Source: Tuctoria greenei
Taxonomy: Eukaryota > Streptophyta > Magnoliopsida > Poales > Poaceae
NCBI GenBank assembly: GCA_036927565.1
Contig: JAYESD010000004.1
Coordinates: 94,926,942-94,990,941 of the forward strand
Reading direction: 5' to 3'
Length of the DNA stretch: 64,000 bases
Of this stretch, positions 44,339 through 55,574 are shown one piece after another (position 1 is the first letter of the stretch; the number at the start of each line of letters is the position of its first letter). Below the pieces are notes generated by a model, which worked only from the letters and a program-made list of their open reading frames with translations, was not told the DNA's origin and ran no database searches. The position numbers and the translations under genes were made by a program.

Positions 44339-46150
44339 TGTAGGATCCAAGAGCACATGAAAAGATACCAGAGGGGGGGTGAATGCTAGATTTAAAAATC
44401 TTACGCAGCAGAAACAATTAAATTCCAACCCCTTCAGTAAAAAAAAATGATCTGTTAGAGAAATCGTGTGTGAAACTAATCTAAACGTTTATCACCATGA
44501 CAAAAGTGATATATATCAGAGAGAATCAAGTCACGAAGAAAACACAAGAAGAATCACTCAAATCCGTCGAGAGAAACTCAAGTTATGATCGAAAGATCGA
44601 ACAAAGGTCAATCTGTCTTAACCGAGAAAAACAGTTCTGGAACGCCACAAAGAAACTCATGTAGATCAGAAACCACAAATCCAATGACCGTGAAATTTTG
44701 AAAGATACAAGTTGTGAAGACAACTCAAAAAGAATCACGTCAATTGGATCTGTAAAACTCGAGTTATGATAAAAGAATCGATGAAAGGTAGTGCTGTCCA
44801 GAAACTCGACGAGTAAAACTTGTCTGGAACAAGTCGGACGAACAAGGCACAAAAGTTCCTCCAAACTACGAATTTTATTCAATAGAACACAAGAGGAACA
44901 GTCCAAAAGTCATGCACCACGAGCTCTGGCCTCTCTTGCTTATATAACCAGCCCGAAAGCCAACTCAACTCAAATCAGGACTCTAATCCTACTCAGATCA
45001 CGAATCTAAACTTTCCATGACTGCTTAGGACACTTCTATACGCAGATAGAAGCAATCTTAAGACTTCCAAACACCTTAGGAACGTATCCCACATTCCTAA
45101 AACAACTCAAATTCATGACCCACACGAAATCCTATCATAACCAACTCGATACTTTCCATACCGAGCCATAACCGACTCCACCGCAGCCAAAGTCATCAAC
45201 CGATACGATCTGATCTTTCCAACCAGATCTTCCCATCCATAAACCATCTTCAGAACCATGTTGCCACCTCATGCATACATGCAAACACCTTCCTTCAACG
45301 TCCAGTAACCTTCATATGCGCTGCCCTTAATTCAATCATCCTGCGCGACCTCCTGACCCGCTCAACCACAATTCCTCCTGAATTTGGTTGTTGAAACCTC
45401 ATCTCCTCCCTGAGACTATCCAAAGGATCCTGTCATCAGCCATGATTGGAACTCAAGCAACACCTGCACATGAACAAACAACCAATCCGTACGAGCCCAA
45501 GTCCACGACATGACTCAAGTCAGTTCCTAAACTACAACACCTTACGTGAGCACCTCACATAAGCATGTTGCAAAGCACAGCAAAATGATATAAGCCTTAA
45601 CCACCAAAACACACCAAAAACTTAGTAAAGAATACTAAGCAACCTTTTTATAAGTGTAAAGCATGTTCGAAACATTTCACATGAAAATTTGGAACCTTAC
45701 GATCAAGCTCTGAACCTTACCAAAGCTAACCGGAGATTGAGCTGGAGCTTACCAAAGCTAGTACAACCTAGTGCCCGGAGCTTACCAAAGCTAGTCGGAC
45801 CTAGTGCCGGACCTAACTAAACCAGTCGGACCTAGCACTGGAGCTAACCAAAACTAGTCGGAACTAGTAAACCCAAAGGTCGAAGCTAGAAAAAGTCGGA
45901 GCTAACCAACATAAGTCGGACCTAGCAAAACATATCAGAGCTTAACAAAGACATGCCGGAGCTATCAAAGACATGCCGGAGCTAAAGACAAGACTCACCG
46001 GAGCTACCCAAAAACATGTCGAACCTTGAAAAAGAAGTCGGACCTTGTAGAAGCTCGGAGCTAGAGTTTGACCATCCTAAGAAGATGTTATGGCAGCATT
46101 CAAAACTTTTATTGTCAAAGCCAATGTATTCAGCACACATAGGTCTCACA
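44339..46150 (-). mobile_element. Solo LTR of the Copia-1 family
   Basis: This 1812-bp LTR begins TGTAGGATCC and ends GGTCTCACA, flanked by AAGTT at 44334-44338 and 46151-46155. It has the Copia-1 features: the TTATATAA box, ATTTTATTCAATAG, CATAAGCATGTTGC and the U3 CGGAGCT repeats. There is no internal sequence, so a whole element recombined between its LTRs. The uninterrupted Copia-2 3' LTR shows the empty site. Confidence 0.95.
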
Positions 46151-46155
46151 AAGTT

Positions 46156-46256
46156 AGTTTGCACCACCATGAACTAACAGTACGGGACTAAGACCAACAA
46201 CCATATTGCTTTGGAATTCTACTGAATGGGCCACTTAAATGGGCCATATTGCAACA
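46156..46256 (-). repeat. Copia-2 5' LTR, outer part
   Basis: AGTTTGCACCACCATGAACTA continues the 5' LTR after the solo LTR, matching 38957-39056. It ends GCAACA. Confidence 0.88.
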
Positions 46257-48608
46257 ACAACAACAATCAAGGTCAGTAAGATTTGGGAATTTAACTAGAC
46301 CCAAAAAGTAATTAGTACCTGGCCCTTGGGGAGTATCGGCGGACTCCCCCAAATCCTCCTTGTGGTTTTTCTCCGTGCTCATACCAGCAACGGCCACAAC
46401 CTTTGTTCTATTTCCATCTAGAATTTTCTTGATTCTAGGGCTTCTGCAAAGATTTTTGATCAGGATACTCGTGTCCTATTCTGTCTCTGTTGCCTTACAA
46501 CCTGGTTCTTTGCAACCTTCTGCAGTGGTGACGATGACCCGGCCATTCCCTTCCCTTTTGCAGTTTTGTGTCTGCGAGAGTTGACAGCAGCATTTAGAGC
46601 GATTACCATCTAAAATCTGAACATTCCACCAAGCATTAGGGGCCAGTGGAAAAGCGGCTGCAAGCATCCTTCTGAGTGCCATCGAGTCAAATGGTTGAAG
46701 CCAGGCAGGCTGCTGCTGAAAAGACTCTCCATCTCCAGTTGTGTGAAGTTTGAAAATCGGCTCCCCATGCAGGATTTGCTAATTAGGGACCCCCTACACT
46801 GAGGATCCCAACTGCACAGAGAGGACCGATGGATTCAACGGCGCTCAAGAATCGGAGGCATTTGCAAAAGGCTGTTCATCTTGTGAGGTCATCGGCCATT
46901 GACCCCAGTCTGCATTCTAGCCAGTAAGAGGGTTGTGCAGATTAGGCGAGTGATTACCATGAATGAGCACAACATAATACCACATAGGATCTCCAGGTGC
47001 TTGAGGAACCACATGAGCATCCTCAAGATCTTCCTCCTGCAGCTGATCGTCGTCTAGTGGATGCGTATTCCCTCTTTCAGGTGGTTCATCTTCAAATGGA
47101 ATCCCTCCACCCGGTTGCATCCAGTTCAGTATATAAACAGGACAGGACTAGGACCAGCCATCACCATCCCTATTGCCATGACACAGCAATAAGCTTCGAT
47201 GGATGTCCCTAAACTCATTGTACATGCACTTAACTAAGATGAAGCCTAAGGAACGGGGACTGTTCTGCCAATGCAGTAACTTGCCAAAGCTTGAAACCAG
47301 CAGATCCACACATTCTAGTTTTCTGTAATTGATGGGATAAGCTAGAATCAGGAAGCATCCAACCTTGGTGTAGTTGTTAACTCTTCTGTTCATCTCATAA
47401 TCATGTCTCACAAAGATGATTGTTACTGCTTCCACTATTATAGGACCTCCAAGAAGAACGGTATCCCTATTGAAACAAGTTGGCAGAGAGTACATTGCAA
47501 TCCCTAATGGAGTTAAGCAGGTAGAGCGCACATCTATACCTAGCTCATCTTCTAGGAAGTCTCTGATTCTGACCTTGAAGAGCTCATATTGATGTTCATG
47601 GAGCACACCAAATGCGTCAACTGCAATGATGAAGTTCTCATGGATGTGGTGGTGAAGACCTGGAAGGTAGACTACTGTTCTTTGTGGACAATCTGGCCCT
47701 CCATCGTCAATCACAAATTGATCACTGGGGAGAAATCTCTCAGGATTCACAGTAAAGTTCACCATTGAGGCAGCTTGGGAGATGTCGCCAGACCGACTGG
47801 GTGGAACGAAAGGAACAATGGCGAGAGAGATGTCTGCGGGTGGGGCTTTTTTTTGTATTTATGGACTGGTGTATTAATATACCAGTCGACCTTGCTTTGG
47901 GGATCCAGATATCTCGCGCAGCCCGGAGAGAAGTGCAGTTTCTCTTAATGTGACCAGACTGAAGGCATTGTTTGCGGCGAATTTGGTTTGTGCATTGAAG
48001 CCTAGTGAGTTGAACTCAAGCAATTGCAGCAGCGCCTAGTCACCATGGAGGCCGGTCGGCGAGAGTTGGTCTTCGCTGTCATCATCACAGCTTTTCGTGT
48101 AGCAGCCCTGGTGGCTTCGATTTCAGGCGCTGTAACCCCTACATGCCATTGGCTGCAATAACTCCCGGTTGCACTGTTACGGTTATAGACATGGCGGTTC
48201 CCAGCCTTGTTTGAGCCAAGGGAGAGAGCCCGATGCGTAAGCTTAGGCGTAGATCCATGATGTGGCAGAAGTATATGATTACCAGGTACAGAGGTATATG
48301 CCACGTATCCCTGATTTTGCTTCCCAGCATTGAAAGCTACGGCAGTTTGAAATGATTTGCCTCTAGACGACCAGCGAGCCGATCTACCATCATGTCGAGT
48401 TGTAGGCGCACTAGGCTTCGACGTGGCTGCATGAGAGACGCCATATCTGCAGGGACCATTAGCCACATGGTTGACACTAGAGCTTGCGCCTTGGGGAGCG
48501 CGCTTGAGGTGCGGCAATGGTGGAGCAGCAGTCACTATGCTAGGAGCAGAGATCTTTGCCGAGAAGATTTCCCTGATTGGGAGAGCTGGACAGGCAGTTG
48601 AACTAAGC
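46257..48608 (-). pseudogene. LINE ORF1 (RNA-binding, zinc-knuckle type)
   Basis: The part 47765-47148 is open and has MVNFTVNPERFLP, FLEDELGIDVRSTCLTPLGI, TIIFVRHDYEMNRR and VNNYTKVGCFLILAYPINYR. It is followed by VYILNWMQPGGGIPFEDEPP. This is the ORF1 found in front of plant LINE ORF2 and is thought to bind the element RNA. Upstream (48608-48002) lies a low-complexity start with a broken knuckle (CCNCLSSTH). Downstream, scraps reach 46257 where Copia-2 enters. Frameshifts and stops are many. Confidence 0.78.
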
Positions 48609-49339
48609 AAGCATTGAAAGTCAAAATGTATGAAGATCTGAGAGTTGGAGAGTGCCTCGGCCGGGCTTGATCGACATACCGGAGAGGCGAATGTTACCTT
48701 TTTGGGGGGATGCCCAACGTAGGCTTTCTTCGCCTGACTTCAGTCCAACTTAATCTTTCCTCATCCTCCCAACGGGACTTTTCCTTTTAGTCCGGACCGC
48801 CGTCGCGCCATGGGTGAAAGTAGACATCAAAGTTTGGATTTCTGACCCTCTTCAGTGAGTGCACCAGCAACCCAACATGTTTGTTGGCCACCGAGAAGCG
48901 ATAAGTCCGCTCCTGAACGAACTTAACATTGAATACCTCAAAAGTGCTTCAGAGCACCGAATGGAGAGCCCATCCGACATCACGCTCTGTGAGCCTGAAC
49001 GTGAAACAGTGAAAGATGGCGAGGAGGAAGAAGGATCCCCAAAGCAAGGAACTTGGGTGGTGAACAGAGGATCTGAAATGACGCAGCACTGTATCTTGAA
49101 ATCTCTTGCCTTGCTTAAGGTCCCAAAGACCTGGTGTTGCAGGCTCCCTCGTGCCATCCATCTTCCCAGACGACAGGGATGCAGCAGCAGTGCCGCGGCT
49201 ACCAGCGAAAGCATGAAGGGCAAGCGACGGGGAGGGTGAGAGGACCGGCAGTTGTGAGGGAGCTGTGGTGGCAGCGAGCACTAGCGGGGAGGTGGGGAGC
49301 GAGAGCGCATGGTTTTTTCTCCCTTGGTGTAGGAGTCCT
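48609..49339 (-). other. LINE 5' untranslated region
   Basis: This GC-richer, non-coding stretch runs from ORF1 to the 5' end of the LINE. ORFs on both strands (48859-49239 + and 48949-49398 -) overlap each other, and one crosses the junction into Copia-3, so I do not call them genes. Confidence 0.6.
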
Positions 49340-50150
49340 GAAATTTTAATTGTTATGAGCATATTATAACATATACATATAAAACAAAGCTCATCCAAGT
49401 CATACTATCAAGTCACTTACACTATCACGTGAATGAGATACATAAAGTAGTGTAAGCCATGCTAGAGATCAAGTGTAATTTTCAATTCAAGCAAATCATG
49501 ATCTCACAAACTTATCCATTTCAAAACCTGAAAGCATGACAATTGTTCCGGCATTTTTCATTTTTCATTATCATTTAAAGCACAAATATTGATCATATGA
49601 CACTTGCAAGAGATTATATGTCACATCAGCCTTATTCTAACCAACCAAGCCAAGACTATGTCATTTGACAATTAGAAGCTTAAGGACATGGTTTTAGTCA
49701 TACACAACATTATCCAAGTTCATATCTAAATGCAATGATAAGCCATCTCAAAAACAAAAAGTGTGATGCATGCGTATTCTCTTGATCTTTTCTCATATTT
49801 CCATTTCATCATAAAAGCTCAACATGTGGATAGTTGATTGATTAATTTTTCATTATAAAAATCACTTGTGAGCATGCAACAAGTTCAAAACAGCAACAAA
49901 GTTCGATCATGACAAGATTTAGTGTAAGTAATTCCAATTACTAGTCATGGCAAGAACTACAAAATGTATAACACGAGTAATGTAGTAAAAACTTTCAGCA
50001 TGTAAAAGGAATCACAAAGTCATATATGTATAAAATACAGTGCTCCTATTATTTTAAATTTAGATTCATACATAGGATCTCAAAGTTTCAATACTCCACC
50101 TCAATTTAAGCCAAGAGGATGCATAACTCCTATTTCACTATGAATGAAAC
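49340..50150 (-). other. Copia-3 3' untranslated region, right piece
   Basis: From 49351 (TGTTATGAGCATATTATAAC) it matches 30825-31560 of Copia-1. It contains no ORF. It begins with the right copy of the LINE duplication (49340-49354). Confidence 0.85.
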
Positions 50151-50620
50151 AAAACCGAGTGAAATCCAAAGGTTTGTAAAAATGTCAGACAATTGTTGTT
50201 CGGTATCTACATGGCGAAGCACAATGTTTCCTTTTCAACATTGTCACGGAGAAATTGATACCTATTGTTAATGTGCTTTGTTCTCGAATGTTGCAAAGGT
50301 TTTTTAGAAATCCAAATGGCACTAGAGTTATCACAAAATAGTGGAGCACTATCTAGGTCAACCCCATAGTCCTTAAATGTTTGAACAATACAAAGAATTT
50401 GTGAGCAAGCGCTAGCAGCAACTACATATTCATATTCGACCGTAGATTGTGCAACTGAATTTTGTTTTCTAGAGGACCAAGACATGAGTGAATTACCAAG
50501 AAAATGACAAGCACCCAAAGTACTTTTTCTATCAATCCTACAACCCCCAAAATCAGCATCCGAAAAAGCTTTCAAAGTAACGGTTGAGAAAGAAGGAAAA
50601 AACGCCAAATTCAAGTTCAA
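50151..50620 (-). pseudogene. Copia-3 RNase H
   Basis: It shows LKAFSDADFGGCRIDRKST, SSRKQNSVAQSTVEYEY, YGVDLDSAPLFCDNSSA and HSRTKHINNRYQFLRDNV. The first part of the domain is missing, replaced by a duplicated segment (50611-50655). A frameshift near 50215 ends it. Confidence 0.85.
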
Positions 50621-50856
50621 GTGTTGTTGGTTTTCCCATTGCTGTCCGAAGGCTTGATTTTGTCAACTTGATGATGCAAAACATGTGGAGAAGATTGATA
50701 TCGTGCACAAAGACATATTCTAAATTGTATGTTCGGTCTTGATGCCGTGAGGAACAAAATTGACCCGATCATGCTTCAATATTCTTTTTATCCATGGGTT
50801 CACCATCTTCATCAAGTTCAAGTGTTGTTGGTTTTCCCATTGCTGTCCGCAGGCTT
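50611..50856. repeat. 45-bp direct repeat at the RT-RNase H junction of Copia-3
   Basis: 50611-50655 and 50812-50856 are nearly identical (TCAAGTTCAAGTGTTGTTGG at the start). The first copy sits where KRILRYLHGT-type sequence should be. This fits a template switch or repair event that duplicated one segment and lost another. Confidence 0.8.
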
Positions 50857-51546
50857 GCTTTTATCCAAGTTGAATTGCTTAATGAGATCTTTCATGTACT
50901 TCGTTTGATGCACAAAGGTTTTCTCCTTAGTTTGCTTGATTTGCAGTCCCAAAAAGTATGTGAGTTCTCCCATCATACTCCTCTGAAATTCTGAACTCAT
51001 CATAGTTGAAAACTTGGACACAAGATCATGACAAGCACAACCAAAGATAATATAACCCACATACACTTGAATGAATAATGAGTCATTGCCATGCTTAAGT
51101 ACAAAAAGAGTTTTATCAATCTTGCCCATGGTAAACCCCTTTTCAAGTAAGAATGTTTTTAACCTATCGTACCATGCTCTTAGGGATTGTTTGAGAGTGT
51201 AAAAGACTTTCGACAGTTTATAAACATGATTAGGAAAATCTGGATTTTCAAAACCTGGTGGTTTCTTGACATAAAACTCCTCATCTGTGTAGCTATTAAG
51301 AAAAGAACTTTTAACATCCATATAAGAACATTTAGATGCATTAAATGCTAAGAAAATTCTTATAGTTTCTAATCTCGCAATGGGAGCAAAAGTTTCATCA
51401 AAATCTAAACCTTCAACTTGAGTGAAACCTTGAGCAACCAACCTACCCTTATTCCTAACCACAACCCCATCCTCACTTTGATTATTTTTAAACACCCATT
51501 TGTTCCAATTAAGGTGTGACCTTGAAGTGGAGGTACATGTTTCCAA
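50818..51546 (-). pseudogene. Copia-3 reverse transcriptase, active site lost
   Basis: The open frame has VRNKGRLVAQGFTQVEGLDF, SYMDVKSSFLNSYTDEEFYV, YTLKQSLRAWYDRL and GELTYFLGLQIKQT. The active site reads QVYVGYIIFG where copia has YVDD, so both catalytic aspartates are gone. The fold is otherwise well kept. Confidence 0.88.
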
Positions 51547-51633
51547 ATATTATTTATTTCAAAATTTTCTAACTCTTCTTGCATGGCAATAATTCAAAAT
51601 TCTTTAGTGAGTGTGTGTGATATATCTTTGGGT

Positions 51634-53244
51634 TCAAAAAAAAGCAACAAAAGCAGAATGAGCATGAAATTTTGGATCGTCAAACATGGATTGCGTGACT
51701 TGTTCACGCTGGCTTCCAATGATTTGTTGTGGAGGATGACTTTTGAGGACACGTAGGGGAGTAAACACTTCATTAGCTCCTTGTTCTTCATGTTCAACAC
51801 AGATCGAAGAACTCATGGCTTGTGGACGATCTGTACTAGCTGCAATAGTTGCTGGTGCTGGTTGTGGTGCAAAATAAACAGTGTGATCAATGTCATTTGC
51901 TTCTGAATTTTTGGACGGCAGCACCACTTCTTTGTTTTCTTCGATGAAAATGTTCTCCCCCTGCAGATATAGATTTGGACCTGCAATATTAGAGCTAGTA
52001 CCTGGGCTAGCTTCATAAAAAGAAACCTCACAAGTCTCCACTTCTTGTTAGTGTCAAGAAACATACCATCAACAGATCTAGGTTCAAATTTATCAAGATT
52101 ACCATGTTCCTTAACAAAGCATTTGCAACCAAAGACACTAAAGTGTTTGACACTTGGCCTATGTCCAAACCAAAGCTCATATGATGTTTTTCCTAGCTTA
52201 GCATGCAAGAAAACACAATTTGAGACATAACAAGCAGTTGCAATTGCATCAAACCAACATTTCATAGGAGTTTGATATTCATCAAGCACAGTCCTAGCCA
52301 TCTCAACTAAGGTTATGTTCTTTCTCTCTACGACACCATTGCGTTGTGGTACGTAAGGTAAGGAAAATTGATTATCTATTCAATTTTCAACACAAAAGTA
52401 ATCAAACGATTTATTTTCAAATTTGGTTCCGTTATCACTTCTAATTGCTTTTAAAAATCCTGGGTGATCAATTGATAATCTAAGAAATAAAGTTCTAAAG
52501 TGATTAAAAGCTTCATTCTTAGATGCCATAAAGTAATAGAAAGAGTATCTATAATAATCATCAACAATCACAAGAACATACCATTTACCTCCAAAAGATT
52601 GAACACGTGAAGGACTTACGGTGTCAAGGTGCAAAAGTTGTCCCGATTCAGTTGTCATGGTCATTGTGAGAGGAGTATGTGAACCTGCAATCATCTTGGC
52701 ATGTATGCAAGAATAGCACACAATTTCCTAGTCCCCTTTAAGCCTAGGCAGCCCACGTATGCTATCAAGATCACTAACACGCATGAGATGATCAAAGCCT
52801 ACGTGGCTAAGTCTACGATGCAAAAAATATAAGTCTTGAGAATCATTAGCAAATAGACACCTATGCTTAGAAGTTGACATATCAAAATCAGCTTTCAAAA
52901 CGCTTCCAAACTGAGACATGTTAAAAATAAGCGAACCATTTGAATCTACAACCTTGCAGCAATTTTTAGTGAAAACAATTTCAAGATTTTCATCTAGCAA
53001 TTCTGAAACAAAAACCAAGTTGTATTTCAAAATTTTTAACAGGTGCCACATCTTTCAAAGTGTAGTGATTATATACTCCAATCGTACCCTTAGCAATTAT
53101 AGGAGTTGAAGAATTATTAGCAAAAGTAACATTCTCTACACGTGACACAAAAGAGAGGGAGGAGAACCATTCTTTGTTACCAGACATGTGGTGTGAGCAA
53201 CCTGAATCCACAATCCAAATGTTCTCCTTCCTCAAGCATGTAAC
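51634..53244 (-). pseudogene. Copia-3 protease and integrase
   Basis: It starts with WIVDSGCSHHMSGNKEWF (protease), then HRRLSHVGFDHLMRV and CYSCIHAKMI (integrase zinc site). LHLDTVSPSRV and IRSDNGTKF follow, and LWFGHRPSVKHFSVFGCK. Stops and frameshifts at about 53045, 52725, 52380, 52060 and 51813 break it. The catalytic E region (near 52310) is damaged. Confidence 0.85.
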
Positions 53245-55513
53245 CTACATAGAAGCACAATACGTCGATGATTTAATACCGGGGTTAGTCAAAAGGCATT
53301 TAAGAATCCAGTACCGTGTCACACGATATCCAGCAGGAATAACACGCGAAAGCTGAAATAAAACAACAGGTTTATGAGCCAATTTTTGAGAATTCTTGTT
53401 CCCAAATACTGATTTATGAAGTGTGTTATATGTAGCACGAAAAACAGTAGGTTTGGGAGAACCCTTTGCAATTTTATGACACATTACAGCAGATTGCATG
53501 TTGCTAACATTCGGTTCAGCACGCGCAACAAGTTTTGCTCGGTTGTTATGTGATCTAGAAATCATTCTTTCTTTTTTATGTTGTTTAGCTAGTCTGTAGA
53601 AAAAATCTATGATATGACCATCTCTACCGCAGTAGGTACAATGAAATTTAACTCTGTATTCATGTCTAGATGAGCAAGCAACATGTTTATTAGAAACCAA
53701 ATGAGACAACGGTCCAACAGATTTGAAAACCACTTCATTTTGTTGAGGAACTATTTGAATGAAACCACTTCCTAATGATTTTACAAGTTTAGGTGAATGT
53801 GCCTTAGCATGAGTACGAGAATCAAAACCTAAACCAGTTTTATCATTGCAAGACTTCGGAAGAATTCAGCAGCAAGTTTAGATTCTTATTTGCATTACAA
53901 AACCGATCTAGTGTCCTATGCATGTCATCAAGTTTATTGGATAGATCAAGGCAATTTTAAAATGAAGTTTTTCCTTTTAATTTACAATTAGAACAATATT
54001 TAACTTCATGAGAACGTAAAGCATTATTCAAAACAGCAATCTCATTCATAGCATCATATAGTTTCGTATCAAGATCATCACAAGTAGAACAATGCAAATC
54101 AATTGTAGAACAACTAGCATCTTTCATGTTTTATCATTAAGTGCAGGAAGCTTTTTGTTATTTTCAATCTCAAGTTCAAGTTTATAAAATTGTGGAGGTG
54201 TGCATACTTCTTAATGAGGGCAATTGTTCCTATATTAGCTCACATGAGGAACAAGAATCATCACTAGGAATCAAAGATTTTAAACAATTTCAGATTCTAG
54301 TGATTCAATTTTAACAACATTGTCTCTATGTTTTTTGTCCTTTTTCTTAAGTATAACAGAGGCACGAGAAATAGCATAACGCATTTCTTCGCAAGTGGGA
54401 CATAACTCTTTATCGTCGCTGTTGTGTTTTCTCTCCAACATACTTGATTTTGAGTTGCCCGCCATGAAGCACATATTTGGCAAATTCTCTTCATCTTCGT
54501 CACTTCCGATGTCCACATCGCTCGAGCTAAGTTCTTGAATTGTGGAGACAACACTGTTTACTAGTTTGCGACCTGTAAAACCCTTCTTCTTCTTATTTTT
54601 TTTTTTTGCAGAGGACTGCTTCGTCCTTGTTTGCTTTTCATCATGAGAAGTAGGACCTCAAAGATTAGGGCACTCCGTACGAAAATGTCCAGTCTTACCA
54701 CATTCAAAGCGTCATTGAGAACCAACACTTCCTCTCCTTCTAGTTCTCACATCTTGCAATGCTTTTGAGAACTGAGTAGAGAGAAGTGCTAGCTCCTCCT
54801 CTGGAAACTCTTTAATTTGTTCAAGGGTTATATAGGACAACAAAGCAAGTGTACCACATGTTGAAGATTGGCTAGAGCTAGGCATGTCACGTTGTGAAAC
54901 AAAAGCAAGAGACTTGTTAGGATTCTTACGTGAGATTATGTCAATTTTATGAGTTTTTAACTTTGAATATAGCAAAATAAGTGTACTCATGAAAGTGGAT
55001 TAGCGAATAGATGTAACTTTCATCTCCTAAATTGACATGTCTAATGCAGTTAGTAATTGCATAGCATTCTCAACATCTAAAAAATTAACGTTGACACTAC
55101 GCATGTTGCTGAGAATTTTGTTAAAGCGAGCAAAGAGGTCATCGATTGACTAACCGGGTTGCATCTCAGAGTGCATTATTCTTTCTTGAACATGTGTTGT
55201 CTTACCTCTTTGATAACATTGGATCATTCATGATAATCACATAGAGCTTTCCAAACATCCTACGCAGATCGGAACAACTCGATCGAAGTCGCTTTGAAAT
55301 AATCCTTGTTGATCAACTTCCGCGCATTGTTATTATTGTAACCATCTCTCATGTTCGAAGCCGTACTTGATCATTTGGTGGCGCATCAAAGGACTTATAT
55401 ACCTTCTGCCATATGGCGAAGCCTTGCGCTTGTATGTAAGACTCCATACGTGCCTTCCAAACTTGAAAATCAATACCATTGAACACATGAGGTTTTGTGG
55501 ATTATTTGTCCAT
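53245..55513 (-). pseudogene. Copia-3 gag with two zinc knuckles
   Basis: The start at 55513 is MDK, then TAA, then STKPHVFNGIDFQVWKARM. Later pieces are SQRDMPSSSQSSTCGTLALL, RFECGKTGHFRTEC (first knuckle, first Cys lost), DVDIGSDEDEENLPNMC and CTYCGRDGHIIDFF (second knuckle, last Cys lost). It ends STYCASM and TAG at 53245-53247, the same place as in Copia-1. Many frameshifts lie between 54280 and 53733. Confidence 0.85.
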
Positions 55514-55559
55514 GATGATTAGTCAAAACATGTACAAATCACATAGATTGGAGCACCGT

Positions 55560-55574
55560 GTCTCCGATACATAT
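55560..55574 (-). other. Copia-3 primer binding site, mutated
   Basis: The minus strand reads ATATGTATCGGAGACACGG after the LTR. TATCGGAG stands for TATCAGAG. Confidence 0.65.

Larger units (their letters stand above)
38269..46256 (-). mobile_element. Copia-2: Ty1/copia element, nested in the LINE
   Basis: The minus-strand order is 5' LTR (43677-44338 plus 46156-46256), gag, protease, integrase, RT, RNase H, polypurine tract (GGTGGGGGT, complement of 39057-39065) and 3' LTR. The right end is GCAACA at 46256 followed by ACAAC. The left end is less certain: LTR homology begins at 38291, and the best TG start is 38269, preceded by ACAAG, a 4 of 5 match to ACAAC. Without the solo LTR it is about 6.2 kb. 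It belongs to a different copia family from Copia-1 and Copia-3. Confidence 0.82.
15597..49339 (-). mobile_element. LINE (plant L1-type), about 7.3 kb, split by three insertions
   Basis: GAAATTTTAACTGTT (15582-15596) and GAAATTTTAATTGTT (49340-49354) are a 15-bp target duplication with one mismatch, inside Copia-3 3' untranslated sequence. The 5' end is on the right: a leader, then ORF1 (about 48608-46257). ORF2, with endonuclease, reverse transcriptase and a terminal zinc-finger domain, is at 19300-15729. The pieces are 46257-49339, about 38140-38268, 28420-28613 and 15597-19529. Copia-2, Copia-1 and Gypsy-2 sit between them. Removing these leaves about 7.3 kb, a normal full length. A short T-rich stretch at 15597-15602 may be the worn poly(A) tail. 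Confidence 0.88.

Noticed and set aside
47148..47765. Open 205-codon frame as a host gene
   Set aside because: It is recognisable as plant LINE ORF1 and is flanked by LINE leader and ORF2 in order.
48859..49398. Overlapping ORFs of 126 and 149 codons
   Set aside because: They overlap on opposite strands, one crosses the LINE/Copia-3 junction, and they show no known domain.
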